Assembly (NCBI RefSeq): GCF_002288925.2
Contig: NW_022098091.1
Coordinates: 1,675,917-1,739,916, forward strand
DNA length: 64,000 nucleotides
Direction of reading: 5' to 3'
Source of the DNA: Delphinapterus leucas
Taxonomy: Eukaryota > Chordata > Mammalia > Artiodactyla > Monodontidae
Shown here: positions 39,840-51,120 of the stretch, piece after piece
How positions within the stretch are numbered: position 1 is the stretch's first letter
Layout of the letters: every line of letters begins with the position of its first letter
Position numbers and translations under genes: made by a program
The notes under the pieces: generated by a model
Database searches by the model: none
Told to the model about the DNA's origin: nothing
Seen by the model: only the letters and a program-made list of their open reading frames with translations

Positions 39840-41010
39840 TCATACATAAAGGTGAAATACTGAAAGCTGCAGGATGTTCACTTTCACCCTTTCTCTACAA
39901 CTAGACGTTCTAGCCAGTGCAGTAAGACAAGGGAAAGGAATAAAGGCATATAAATTGGAAAGGAAGAAATTACAACTGTCTTTTGTTGCAGACAACATGA
40001 TTTGTCTACATAGAAAAACCACAAAGCATCTACAAAATAGGTACAAGGACTAGTGAGTGAGTTTAGTAGAGTTGCAGAATACATAATAGAAAAAAAATTT
40101 TTTTAACGTAGAACCATTTATAACAGCAAGAAAGACTTAGGTAGAATCTAACAAAATAAGGTATGTATGCAGAGAAAAAAATACAAAGCACTGATGAAAG
40201 AAATCAAAGAAGACCTAAATAAGTGGAGAGATATACCATACTTATGGGTTGGAAGACTCAATATTGTTAAGATGTCAATTCTCTCCCAAATTAATGTATA
40301 GATTCAATATAATCCTAATCAAAATCCCAGCAAAAAAAAGAATCCACTTGCCAATGCAGGGGACACGGGTTCAAGCCCTGGTCTGGGAAGATTCCACATG
40401 CCACGGAGCAACTAAGTCTGTGTGCCACAACTACTGAGTCTGTGCTCTAGAACCCGCGAGCCACAACTACTGAAGCCTGCGTGCCTAGAGCCCGTGCTCT
40501 GCAACAAGAGCAGCCCCCACTCGCCGCAACTAGAGATAGCCCGCATGCAGCAACGAAGACCCAACAGGGCCAAAAATAAATAAATTAATTAATTAAAAAA
40601 ATAAATAAAATAAAATTTGAATGGAAAGACAAAAGACCTAGAATAGCTAAAGTAATTTTGAAAATCTTGTTGGAGGATTCACATTACCTGATTTCAGAAC
40701 GAGATATAGTAATCAAGGCAGTGAGGCATTAGCAAAAGGACAGACACAGATGAATGGGACAAAATAGAGTTCAGAAATAGACTCATATGGTTAATTGATT
40801 TTTGACAAAGGTGCATAGGCAATTTAATGAAGAAATAAAGAAAGGACAGTCTTTTCAGCAAATGGTACTGGAACAGTTGGACATCCATTAAAAAAAAACA
40901 AAGAACAACCTTGACCCACACCTCATACCATTTGCAAAAATTAACTCGAAATGCATTATAGACCTAACTGTAAAATCTAACTACAAAACTTCTAGAAGTT
41001 CAATGTCTGC
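39840..41010 (+). mobile_element. L1 ORF2 fragment, plus strand, with 5'-truncated SINE
   Basis: L1 ORF2 text (GCAGACAACATGATTTGTCT; TGGGACAAAATAGAGTTCAG) on both sides of the SINE. Frameshifted and stop-containing. Confidence 0.75.
40339..40612 (+). repeat. CHR SINE, long form, lacking its 5' head
   Basis: Starts at AGAATCCACTTGCC, so the GGGACTTCCCTGG start and A-box part are missing. The B box and long body are present. No clear TSD. Confidence 0.85.
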
Positions 41011-41039
41011 AGGATCTGTACTGTTGCTCCTTTTTCATT

Positions 41040-41165
41040 CCTGCTATTAGTAATTAGCATCTTCTTTTTTTTTCCTTTGTCTGGCTAAAGATTTGTCGGT
41101 TTTATTGATCACTTTAAAGTACTTTTAATGGGATTTTAAATGAGAAACAAATTGACAACACATAC
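41040..41165 (-). mobile_element. L1 ORF2 scrap
   Basis: TTTGTCTGGCTAAAGATTTG and TTTATTGATCACTTTAAAG on the reverse strand. Confidence 0.5.
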
Positions 41166-41179
41166 TTGTTAAGTCAAAC

Positions 41180-42190
41180 AGTTGCATCCCTTCAATCTGG
41201 CAATTCCTCTCTTGCACATGTGCCCAAAAGTATCCATAGCAGCATTATTCATCACAGACAAATAACTATAATACAGATTGAATCCTGAATAGTTACAACC
41301 TTGAATGTAAATCATAGAGATTATTTTTTAATTTGATGAGATCTGATGCAGCCTTGCAAAGACATCCACTTGGATATGAAAAACAGCCTTGTTTAAAATT
41401 TTGAAGACAAAAAATTATTTCAAACTAATACTCAGCCACAAAACACATGTTAATAAAAGCAAACACACATACATGATCGTATGGCTGCTAAACCAGCTGG
41501 GTTCTAGGCCTTTTTCAGGTTTTCTATTGCTTAAGCCAATAAGCGTTCTATATATTAAGAATATATATATTCTATATATTAAGCCAATATTTTTATGGAC
41601 ATTTTCTCCATTTACTTTAGGCTTTGAAAATTATTAATGTAAAGCTGAAGATGTATTTGTAATTTTAAAAAATCTATGTCTATAGTTAGTTCTCTTTTAA
41701 GAACACACTGGGTAAACAAAATGTGATATACGTATATATAAATCTCACACACATAATGGAATATTATTCAGCCTTAAAAAGGACAGAAACTCTGACACAT
41801 GCCATAATATGGATGAACCTTGAAGAGACGTTATGCTAAGATAATATGGATGAACCTTGAAGAGACGTTATGCTAAGTAAAATAAGCCAGTCACAAAAAG
41901 ACAAATACTATATGATTCCACTTATATGAGGTACCTAGAGTAGTCAAAGTCATAGAAAGAGGAAGTAGAATGGTGGTTGCTAGGGGCTATGGGATGGGAG
42001 GAATGGGTAGTTACTTTTTAATGAGTACGGAGTTTCAGTTTGGGAAGATGAAAAAAAGTTCTGGAGATGGATGTTGGTGATGGTTGCACAACAATGTTAA
42101 CGTATATAAGAAGAAAATAAGAAACTGTTAATAATGGAACTTGGCATATAGAGGAAAGTGATGGGTAAATTACTTTTCATTTTGTAACAC
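41180..42190 (+). mobile_element. L1M 3' end
   Basis: GGAATATTATTCAGCC, GGATGAACCTTGAAGA and GGTGATGGTTGCACAACAAT. Contains a 37-bp perfect tandem duplication. Confidence 0.75.
41804..41877. repeat. 37-bp perfect tandem duplication
   Basis: Two identical 37-bp units (ATAATATGGATGAACC...ATGCTAAG) at 41804-41840 and 41841-41877 in L1M sequence normally present once. Confidence 0.95.
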
Positions 42191-42243
42191 ATGTATAGTT
42201 TGAATTTTACAATGTACTTTAATAATCATAAAAAGTTTGTTAA

Positions 42244-42448
42244 GGGCTTCCCTGGTGGTGCAGTGGTTGAGAGTCCGCCTGTCGATGCAGGGGACACGGG
42301 TTCGTGCCCCAGTCTGGGAAGATCCCACATGCTGCGGAGCGGCTGGGCCCGTGAACCATGGCCGCTGAGCCTGCGTGTCCGGAGCCTGTGCTCCGCAACG
42401 GGAGAGGCCACAACAGTGAGAGGCCCGTGTACCGCAAAAAAAAAAAAA
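42244..42448 (+). repeat. CHR SINE, middle form, recent
   Basis: Perfect 13-bp TSD AAAAGTTTGTTAA at 42231-42243 and 42449-42461. Confidence 0.95.
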
Positions 42449-42461
42449 AAAAGTTTGTTAA

Positions 42462-43040
42462 AAAACAAACTAGTTAATGGCTCCCTAGTTCTGTATACTG
42501 AAGTGACTTTCATTTGAAAATAACCCTCCCTTAATTACATAATCCATCATAGCTACCTTCTCAGTTCTTACCTTCCCTCCTCCTTCAAATATTTGGAACA
42601 CTGTCTACTACAATGGCCAGATGTCTCTCCATGTCCTCACCTAGGACAAGCTATTTATTAATTTTAAAAACGTATATATATATATTAGTCATTTAACATT
42701 AAACATACAAAAAGTATGCAATTTATTAGATGCCATTCTTCTATAAAGAGTTTTTCTTTCTTGCCCCTCCCCTTGTTCTCTTTCTCTTTTCTTTTAATGA
42801 ATGTAACTATAGACACAGGGAGTTTTTTCTTCATTCATTACTGTCATTCTTTTTGATGTACAAACTGTCCCACAGTTAGCTAGTAAAATCCCTTTCAAGC
42901 CAGCTCTTACATCCTTTTCATATGATCTCATTCAACTTTGAGCTCTCCTGAGACCTTCTTGCCCTCCGGCCAAAGATGTCCATTCCATGAGCCTGATGTT
43001 TTCTTCATAGGAAGATTTTACAAACTACTAACTCAGTCTG
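42462..43040. other. Intron 1, unassigned
   Basis: Nothing confidently recognised. Confidence 0.35.
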
Positions 43041-43044
43041 GTTA

Positions 43045-43811
43045 ATACTTACAGAGCTATTCAAATTTTCTAATTCTTCTTGGATTATTAATTTTTAAAG
43101 GAATTTGTCCATTTCATCTGAGTTTTCAAATTTATTGGCATAAAGTTGTTTGTATGATTTTTAAATTTCTACTTTATCTGTAGTCATGCCCCCTCTCCAT
43201 TCCTAATATTGTTTATTTATGCTTCCTCTTTATTTCTTCCTTGATCAGTCCTGACAAAGGTTTACCTTTTACTTTTTTTTAGTGTTATTATTTTTTAAAT
43301 TTATTTATTTTATTTTTGGCTGCATTGGGTCTTTGTTGCGGTGCACAGGCTTCTCATTGCAGTGGCTTCTCTTGTTGCGGAGCACAGGCTCTAGGTGCAC
43401 GGGCTCAGTAGTTGTGGCCTGCGGGCCCTAGAGCGCCGGCTCAGTAGCTGTGGCACATGGACTTAGTTGCTCTGCAGCATGTGGGATCTTCCTGGACCAG
43501 GTCTCGAACCCATGTCCCCTGCATTGGCAGACGGATTCTTAACCACTGTGCCACCAGGGAAGCCCCTACTGGGCTTTTTGAAGAAACAGGTTTTGTCTTT
43601 GCTGACCTTCTCTATTTTATCTTTCTTTTGTACTTATTCTTTGCTCTTATTTTTAATCTCCTTCCTTCTACTCTCCTTGGGCCTATTCTGTTGTTCTTTG
43701 CCTGTTTTTTTTGTTTTTTTTTTTTTTAAACAAAAGACGCTTAGCTTACTAAGTTTCAGCCTCTTGCATTTAAGGTTACAAATTTCCCTTAGGTACAGCT
43801 TTACTGCATCC
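43045..43811 (-). mobile_element. Old L1 ORF2 remnant
   Basis: Reverse L1 text (TTTATTGGCATAAAGTTGTT; TTTAAGGTTACAAATTTCCC) with a SINE inside. It seems to resume at about 44800. Confidence 0.6.
43290..43566 (-). repeat. CHR SINE, long form
   Basis: Ends GCCACCAGGGAAGCCC. TSD not clear. Confidence 0.88.
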
Positions 43812-44795
43812 CAGCCCAGACTTCTTAACTCAAGACCCATATACCTACTTGTCTAACATGACGTCTCCACTGAAGTATCTAGAAGATACCTCAAACTCAA
43901 CATGTTAAAAACTAAACTCTTGATCTCTCCCAAATCTTGTCTACTCAAAGCCTTCATCACGTAGTTAATGACAACTCCATCCTTCTATCACTCAGGACAC
44001 AAATCTTGGAATTATCTTTAATTCCTCCTTCTTCTCATACTGTCAGCAATTCGTTCTATCTTCAAAACGTATCCAGAAATCATTTACTTCTTATGACCTT
44101 TATCCCTGTCACTGCAATCTAAGCCATCATCATCTCTCACCTAGACTATTACATTACTCTTATAATAGGTCTCTCTGCTTCTGTCCATTCCTCCTTATAG
44201 TCTATTCTTGCCATGGCAGTGGAGAATTCTTTTAAAAGGTAAGTCAGAGCATGTTATTCTCTGCTCAAAACTCTCCAATGGTTACTACTTCTGCTCTAAG
44301 TAAAAGCCAAAGACTTTGCCCTACGTGATCTGCCATCTCCTTTATCTCTCTGACCTCGTCTACTTTCACTCCATTCTAGCCATAGTGTTCTGGAACACTA
44401 TTCTTTGAACATACCAGATATACTCATAATTTAGCGTCTTAATACTAACTGTTCCCTTTACCTAGAATCCTCTTCCTCCAGATATGCACCCGGCTAACTC
44501 AGTGTCTTCAGGTCTTTACCTAATTCTCACTCTCTCAATGAAGCCTATTTTAAGTGCTTCCTTTAATACTGCAACCTGTCCCCCAATCTCCACCGTTAAT
44601 TCCAATGCCCTTTACCCTGCTCTTTTTACTTTTTTCCCATAAGATTTTTTCATTTTCTACCATAATAGGTAATTTACTTTTCCATTATATTTATTGATCC
44701 ACAAGGTCAGAAATCTTGATCACTGATGGATCCCATCAGTGGGATCACTGATGGATCCCAAATAAACAAATGGTAAGCACTCAATAAAATGAGTT
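43812..44795 (+). repeat. L2 LINE
   Basis: L2 order preserved: CTCAACATGTTAAAAACTAA, then TTGGAATTATCTTTAATTCC, then TAGGTCTCTCTGCTTCTGTC and a TAAGCACTCAATAAAATGA end. Confidence 0.72.
44719..44760. repeat. 24-bp-offset direct repeat with hairpin
   Basis: GATCACTGATGGATCCCA occurs at 44719-44736 and 44743-44760. ACTGATGG-ATC-CCATCAGT between them is a perfect inverted repeat. Confidence 0.9.
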
Positions 44796-44799
44796 ATTA

Positions 44800-44960
44800 G
44801 TTTTGATGTAGTGTTCTTATTACTATTCAGTGCTATGTATTTTTAAATTTCTACTATGATTTATTCTCTGATCCATGAGTTATCTGGAAATGCACATTTT
44901 AATTTCCAAGCAAAGGGGAAATTTTTGTTTTGGTTATTAACTTCTAAGTTAAAAGTACTA
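44800..44960 (-). mobile_element. Old L1 ORF2, continuation
   Basis: TGATTTATTCTCTGATCCAT and GAGTTATCTGGAAATGCAC match the L1 region expected after 43811. Confidence 0.55.
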
Positions 44961-45264
44961 TATGGCTAAAGAACATGAACCTGCATGATACAAAGGATCT
45001 AAAATTATACTAATCTTGCATTAGGGGCCAGTACACATCACTAATTGGTTTAAATATTCCTTGTTTGTTCAAAAGAGAATGCACATTTTCTAATTTTAGA
45101 GCACATAGCACTGACTCTCCATATGTGAGTCAGTTAAATCAGATATGATAGTATAGTATAAATTATATTTTTACATATTTTGTATCTGCTTAAACTACCA
45201 ATAATTAACAGCTACATTTTAACTCTCTCACTAGGATAACAAAGCTGGTAAATTTTCCTTTCAG

Positions 45265-45473
45265 TTCAGGCATACTTCAGAGGTATCGCAGGTTTGGTTC
45301 CAGACCACCACAATAAAGTTCCAAATATAGAAATAAAGTGAGTCACATGAATTTTCTGGTTTCCCAGTGCATATAAAAGTTATGTTTACACTATACTGTA
45401 GTCTATTAAGTATGCAATAGCATTATGTCTAAACAAAAACAATGTACACACCTTAATTTTAAAATGCTGTTGG
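45265..45473 (+). mobile_element. Tigger-type DNA transposon fragment
   Basis: CAGGCATACTTCAGAGGTAT terminus and CATATAAAAGTTATGTTTAC with ACTGTAGTCTATTAAG. This is the 5' end of a Tigger1-like element. Confidence 0.75.
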
Positions 45474-45514
45474 GGGACTTCCCTGGTGGTCCAGTGGTTA
45501 AGAATCTGCCTTCT
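45474..45514 (+). repeat. CHR SINE head fragment
   Basis: About 40 bp (GGGGACTTCCCTGGTGGTCC then AGTGGTTAAGAATCTGCC) immediately before a second SINE. No remainder of this copy was found after it. Confidence 0.85.
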
Positions 45515-45809
45515 GGGACTTCCCTGGTGGTGCGGTGGTTAAGAATCTGCCTGCCAATGCAAGGGACACAGGTTCGATCCCTGGTCCGGGAAGATCCCAC
45601 ATGCTGCAGAGCAACAAAGCCTGTGCGCCACAACTACTGAGCCTGTGTGCTGCAACTACTGAAGCCCGCATACTCTAGGGCCCGCGTGCCGCAACTACTG
45701 AGCCTGCATGCCACAACTACTGAAGCCCGTGCACCTAGAGCCCGCACTTCACAACAAGAGAAGCCACCGCAATGAGAAGCCCACGCACCGCAACGAAGAG
45801 CAGCCCCTT
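45515..45809 (+). repeat. CHR SINE, long form, 3' truncated
   Basis: Full head and body, but ends at CGAAGAGCAGCCCC without the usual A-rich tail. Confidence 0.88.
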
Positions 45810-46595
45810 TTATTAATTTAAACATTTTATACATGATTATTTTATATTTTGTATCTTATCATTAATAGTTTAAGTCTTTAGGGGTTTGTTTCTATCAAAT
45901 CTCACTCAAAGTGACTTATTTCCTTGTGTTTGGTAATTCTCTGTTGAATTTTATCTGTGGGAATTCAAAGAGCCTAACCAGAAAAAGCTTTCTCTCAAAG
46001 TGTACTTGCAAGTGCTATGGCAGAATCAGGGTAGTACTGACCTTGGTCCAATTTATCATCTTTCTCAGAGGGTTCTTCCATTTTGCTGTGGGCCAAAGGC
46101 TTAGTTTCCCATTAGTGCTAATATGGGCATTTGCCTTTGAGAGCAACCTTGCCTTTTCTGTTTGCTCACAGCTCATTGTTCCTGCTTCAGCTGACTCTTC
46201 ACTTTTGTGAGAACAGACCCTTAGAGAGCGCCCTAACTTTTTCAGCATACTCAGTAATGCATTAAAAATGAAGCTTGTAACCTTCCATGCACAAAGATAC
46301 TGCCCCCTCAAGGAGGTGGAACATCAATTCTGCACTCCTTAAGCGTGTACTGTGCACAGTGACTTCTTTCCAAAGTGTATAGTTTGATAAGGGGGTGGGG
46401 GGAGATTTTACAGTGAAGAAACCTGATAAATACTGCCTCAGCCAGGTGATCAAGGTTAGCATCATCAGTGATAAGTCATGTTGACAGGATACTCTTGACG
46501 CGATGTGATGCAAATGGCACTTTTCCTGTGTTCTTTCCAAGAACCTATAGCCCCAATTAATCATGAAAAAATATATATATCAGACAAACGCATAT
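45810..46595. other. Intron 1, unassigned
   Basis: Single-copy-looking. Reading frames of about 100 codons exist on both strands, without recognisable protein similarity. Confidence 0.4.
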
Positions 46596-46722
46596 TTTTG
46601 TTTATTCATTTGGGCTGCACCTAGCGGCTTGAGGGATCTTAGTTCCCCAAACAGGAATCAAACTCAGGCCCTCTTGCAGTGGAAGCGCAGAGTCCTAACC
46701 ACTAGACCACCAGAGAATTCCC
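46596..46722 (-). repeat. CHR SINE, short form
   Basis: TSD CAGACAAAYSCATAT at 46581-46595 and 46723-46737. Confidence 0.9.
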
Positions 46723-46737
46723 CAGACAAATCCATAT

Positions 46738-47085
46738 AGAGGGACATTCTACAAAATACCTGATCAATACTCCTCAAAACTGTTCACAGTCTAAAGGAGC
46801 CTGAAGTGACATGATGATTAAATGTAATGTGGAATTTTGCATGGGATTTTGGGATAGAAAAAGACATTTGGCAAAAACTAAGGAAATCCACAAATAAAGT
46901 ATGGACTCTAGTTAATAATGACCTATCAGTATTGGTTCATTAGCTGTAACAAATGTACCATATACCAATGTTAAGATGTTAACAACAGGGGAAACTGGGT
47001 GCATGGTATGCTAAAACCCTCTATACCATCTCTGCAACTTCTCTTTAAACCTAAAGCTATTCTAGAATAAAGTTTATTTTTAAAA
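46738..47085 (+). mobile_element. L1M 3'UTR end
   Basis: GAGGGACATTCTACAAAATA and ATTCTAGAATAAAGTTTATT, the polyadenylated 3' end of an L1M. Confidence 0.7.
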
Positions 47086-47489
47086 GTTATGTTTGTTACA
47101 ATTTCTGCAGGATTTAGTTATTTTTTAGGGCAAAAAAAATGTAGTCTCTCTGCAAAATATCTAGTTTGTCATATCATCAGAAACAGAAATTGTCCTATTC
47201 ACCCTTCTCCCCAGTACAATCATGCCTTTTCCCAGAACCATGTTCCTTGGAAACTCCACTGGCAAACTTTCTCTTCCCTTAATTTCTGAGAAATTACTTT
47301 GCTCTGATCTTCTCCTCTACCTAGGACACCTTTTCTTCTGAAACTCTGGTGTTTCCCAAGTTCTTTCACTGGCCCTTTTCTCTTCTCACTTAAAATACTG
47401 TGTCCCTTGAAGTGCTCATTCATTAACTACTACCAGTATGATTACAATTCCCAAGTCTCCATCTCTAGTCCAAAGCTCCCTCCCAAATA

Positions 47490-47730
47490 CAATATAGTGG
47501 TTATGAACATATTTAAGTTAGTCAGAACTAGTTTCAAAGCCCAGCCCCTATTTCCAACTGCATGACCTTTTCTCATCTATACAATGAGATGCTTTTCTCA
47601 TCTATACAATGAAATAATAGTACCCACTTATTCAAAGGTTTTTCTCAAGATTACATGACAAAATACACAAAAAACTCCTAGAATTGCATCAAGTATATAA
47701 CTGTCAATAAATATTAGGATTATAAGCACT
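47490..47730 (+). repeat. MIR remnant with a 25-bp duplication
   Basis: MIR-like core. CTTTTCTCATCTATACAATG occurs at 47567 and again at 47592. Confidence 0.6.
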
Positions 47731-47739
47731 ATCAAAATG

Positions 47740-48030
47740 GTTAATTATCTATTAAACAACTTGTCTCAGATGCCCTCCAGACACTCCAACTCCATGTGTG
47801 CAAGCCTGCTTTTATCATCTATTTCCTCCCAAATTTCCTGTCACCCAAGACAGAATCCACAGGATCCATCTTCCAAGCTTTCCTCTAACTTCATCCCGTA
47901 CATCCAACTGGTCAGCAAGTTCTGCCGAATTCTACTTTCTAAATACCTCTTAGATCTTTTCTGTCCTCTCCACTACCAGTTATATTCTTTCAAATCTTTG
48001 TCATTTGGTTAGATTATTATAGTGGCTCCT
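47740..48030 (+). repeat. L2 LINE, 5'-type fragment
   Basis: GGTCAGCAAGTTCTGC and TTAGATTATTATAGTGGCTC in L2 order. Diverged. Confidence 0.5.
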
Positions 48031-48860
48031 GAACATTTCCCCCAAACATATTATCATTTATTTTTGGAAACCATAATATCAGTTTCAGGTATTGCTATTT
48101 TAAAGACCAAAATACAATACTTTTGTTGGCATAATACAAAAGAAGTTCATTCGTTGTCCTTAGTTGTCTTTATCTCTTTCCTACCTACTCACCCACCCCC
48201 ATTCCTCTCACTTTCACCACAAACTCCTTACCCTACTTCCTGTGCAGTTCAGGAAACTCCCCTGACTCACCCCCCTCTACCTTTGTCATGGCCCACTTAT
48301 AGAGAGAGTCTGACCCTGAGGGAAAGAACCTTCCGTAACAAAGAATCTCTCCTAGGGAAAAGAAAGGATTTAAACTCCATTAGGGAAACGTTTCCCAAGT
48401 TGGCCAAGAAAGAAGTCAAAACTTCGGCAATTTTGAACTACTGAACATAGACAGGTGGTTCCGAAAGCACTGGTCAGGGGAGTTAAATATGGCAAGAAGA
48501 TACTAAAGTCCAACCCAACCAGCTACATCACACAAAGCAATTATAAACGTACCTCAGACAAAAAGACCAAAGTCAAAGGAAGCAGCAAAACCAGGAGGAG
48601 CTGATGATTTACATTACAATGATAATCTATGCTTAATAGTTATGTTTTTATAAATTTACATTTTTACTTGATGTTTTAAAATATGAAATACATTAAAAAT
48701 CTGGGCTCACAGACTTAACTTCAATTTTTGAATTCTAAAAGCTTTGAATAAATCCGAAAATATACTACTACCAGTATTACAAAAAAGTAATTTTGGTCCA
48801 GTGTTACAATCACTATCTATTGTAGTTTTTGTGCCTATACATACATAGTTACTTTGTTTT
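48031..48860. other. Intron 1, unassigned
   Basis: Contains the longest non-repeat reading frame of the introns (48022-48444), but it begins with GTG, not ATG, and has no known similarity. Confidence 0.4.
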
Positions 48861-49130
48861 CAACATACCTTCCCCTCCCCACCGTGTCTTAAAAATCATG
48901 GTTTTTACTGCTTCTTTGCTTCTCTTTGTCTTTTCCATCCTCACTTGTCTATGTGTACTTCTGATTGTTCACTCTCTGCTTCTGATTCTTTCACACCTTT
49001 GTTTGTATTTGAGATACCTTCTTTCACCTGCTTCACATCTTTTTTGAACAACTGTTTCCTCCATGAAGCCTTTCTTACTACACACAAATATAAATTGGTT
49101 CTCTCTGCTCTTTAATTGGGGGTTTCCTAG
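48861..49130 (+). repeat. L2 LINE fragment
   Basis: GTTTCCTCCATGAAGCCTTT and surrounding L2-like text. Confidence 0.5.
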
Positions 49131-49144
49131 AAAAACATCCATAA

Positions 49145-49255
49145 CAAAGCTTCCCAATGTGCGTTCCGTAGAACAGTAATCACATGAGATGGCTAGAAAT
49201 GAAAGGAACTCCATGGTCAAATAAGTTTGGAAAATACTGAACAGCCCATCCCCCA
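49145..49255. repeat. Possible MER-class DNA transposon piece
   Basis: CTTCCCAATGTGCGTTCCGT then AGAACAGTAATCACATGAGA resembles a hAT-type MER element. Family uncertain. Confidence 0.4.
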
Positions 49256-49310
49256 CTCCTTCTGGAAATTCATGAAGCATTTTATTAAAGGTGCTAAAGT
49301 CTAGCAGCAT

Positions 49311-50190
49311 GAAACAGGTTTAACTTTAACTTCGTAGTACCTAAGCTTTGACAGTGACAACCTAAACTAAACATCACCACTTTCTAGAAAATGCTGTTGT
49401 ACAAAGTCAAATTCATATTTTTTGTTTATTGCTATGTTTTATTTTCTCTGTATCTTATCCACATTTATCAGTTTATACATATGTACTGTACATGGCAATC
49501 TGAGGATAAGAATCAATAGGAGAATAGAGATGAATTCTTATCCTAGTTTATACTAAACACAGTATATATGTGTAAGGATGACCTATAAATGGATTTCAAA
49601 AGCTGTTCACTTTTCTATTACCAGGTTTTTAAAGACTTTTAAAACAAAGTAAAATTGATCTTCCAAAATGTGTCTTGAAATGAAATTTTCTTTTAAAAAA
49701 ATCTTGAATTTCAAATTTAAAATTTTAAATGAAAATATGATTAATATTTGGTCTTTATTATTCCAACTTAAATTTTTATAAACCCCTTGTTTTTGATAGG
49801 TTATTTTTAAAAATCCAGCAGCACTAAAGATATTGCTGTCCCTGTGAAATCCCTTCTTTGAGATGCATTTTCATATTAGCACAACAGCTATAAAAATATA
49901 TGAAAGATTCTTAAATTCTATGAACTTCTAGAACTGCAAGATGTTTTTATACAAATAGGTTCTTGAAATACTCAAAGCAGATAAATAGTTTCCAAATTAG
50001 TGTGTTTTCCAGGCATTCTCTAGTATTAATAAAAAGGCCTAAAAAATCTGTGTTCATTCCTTTGGATTATTAACCTTAAAATTTCACCTAGGGTATGCAG
50101 GATTAACTGGAAGAATTTAAAGCTTAAGCACACAGGCCTGCATGAAACATGGTGTAATAAAAATACATACCATAATTGCATTTAAAAACA
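49311..50190. other. Intron 1, unassigned
   Basis: AT-rich, no element recognised. Confidence 0.4.
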
Positions 50191-50218
50191 ACAATAGTTA
50201 CCATTTGCTGAGCTTTCT

Positions 50219-50285
50219 TTATATATATATATATATTACTGAAGTGTAGTTGATTTACAATGTTGTGTTAATTTCTGTTGTACAG
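50219..50285 (-). mobile_element. 67-bp L1 3'-end insertion with perfect TSD
   Basis: (TA)n then TGAAGTGTAGTTGATTTACA and TTCTGTTGTACAG, the extreme 3' end of artiodactyl L1. Perfect 13-bp TSD TGCTGAGCTTTCT at 50206-50218 and 50286-50298. Confidence 0.92.
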
Positions 50286-50345
50286 TGCTGAGCTTTCTAA
50301 ATGTCAGGTAGTTTGCAAAGCACTTTATATGAATTATCTTTTTTT

Positions 50346-50551
50346 TTTTTTTTTTTTTTGCGGTACGTGGGCCTCTCACTGTTGTGGCCTCTCCCGTTGC
50401 GGAGCACAGGCTCCGACGCGCAGGCTCAGCAGCCATGGCTCACGGGCCCAGCCGCTCCACGGCATGCGGCATCTTCCCGGACCTGGGCACGAATCCGTGT
50501 CCCCTATATCGGCAGGCGGACTCTCAACCACTGCGCCACCAGGGAAGCCCT
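50346..50551 (-). repeat. CHR SINE, middle form, recent
   Basis: Perfect 14-bp TSD GAATTATCTTTTTT at 50332-50345 and 50552-50565. Confidence 0.95.
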
Positions 50552-50804
50552 GAATTATCTTTTTTAATACCACCAACAATCACATAAGGTGTGTTGTATT
50601 ATTATTATTCCTATTTAAAGGCTTTAAGAGGTTAAGTAACAATTATAATGCCTATTGGAGTCGAAAGCCCATGTACTTTGCCAATTAACCACTATACAAT
50701 ATTGTATATCCCCCTACATATGTAAATCTATGTAAACAAAACTATGTAAAACCTCTATAGCAACAATTCTCGAAGTGTGCTCTGTGGTCAGATATAAGAA
50801 AGTC

Positions 50805-51120
50805 ATTAATTAAGCACTTTCTATGTTCTACACCATCTTCAAGGTGCTGAGGATGTAGTGGTGGGCAAAACAAAGTCCCTGCTGTCATGGGCTTACATTC
50901 TAGTTGGGGGTGAGAGGGGACATGCATCTCAGTAAATAAACAAATAAATAAGGTAATATCTTATAATGGGAAAAGGTATATAAAGAAAATAAAATAGGGT
51001 GATGCAATAAGAGAATGATAGGAGCAAAGTGGGGTAGGGTAGGCTCTTTGGCTAGGACGATAGGGATCAACCTCTAAGGAGATGAGCTAAGACCTGAAAG
51101 ACAAGGACATTAAGGCAAAT
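50805..51120 (-). repeat. L2 LINE 3' end
   Basis: Reverse L2 end: GGGCTTACATTCTAGTTGGG and ATGAGCTAAGACCTGAAAGA. Confidence 0.75.

Larger units (their letters stand above)
50190..50700 (-). repeat. MIR split by an L1 tail and a SINE
   Basis: Reverse MIR segments at 50190-50218, 50299-50345 and 50566-50700 (TTAAAGGCTTTAAGAGGTTA). Confidence 0.7.

Noticed and set aside
46015..46564. Opposed frames of about 100 codons
   Set aside because: No recognised domain, no splice sites matching RPRD2, and chance length is possible in this base composition.
48022..48444. 140-codon intronic frame, the longest outside recognised repeats and the promoter
   Set aside because: It begins with GTG, contains L2-like sequence at its start, and shows no protein similarity or splice context.
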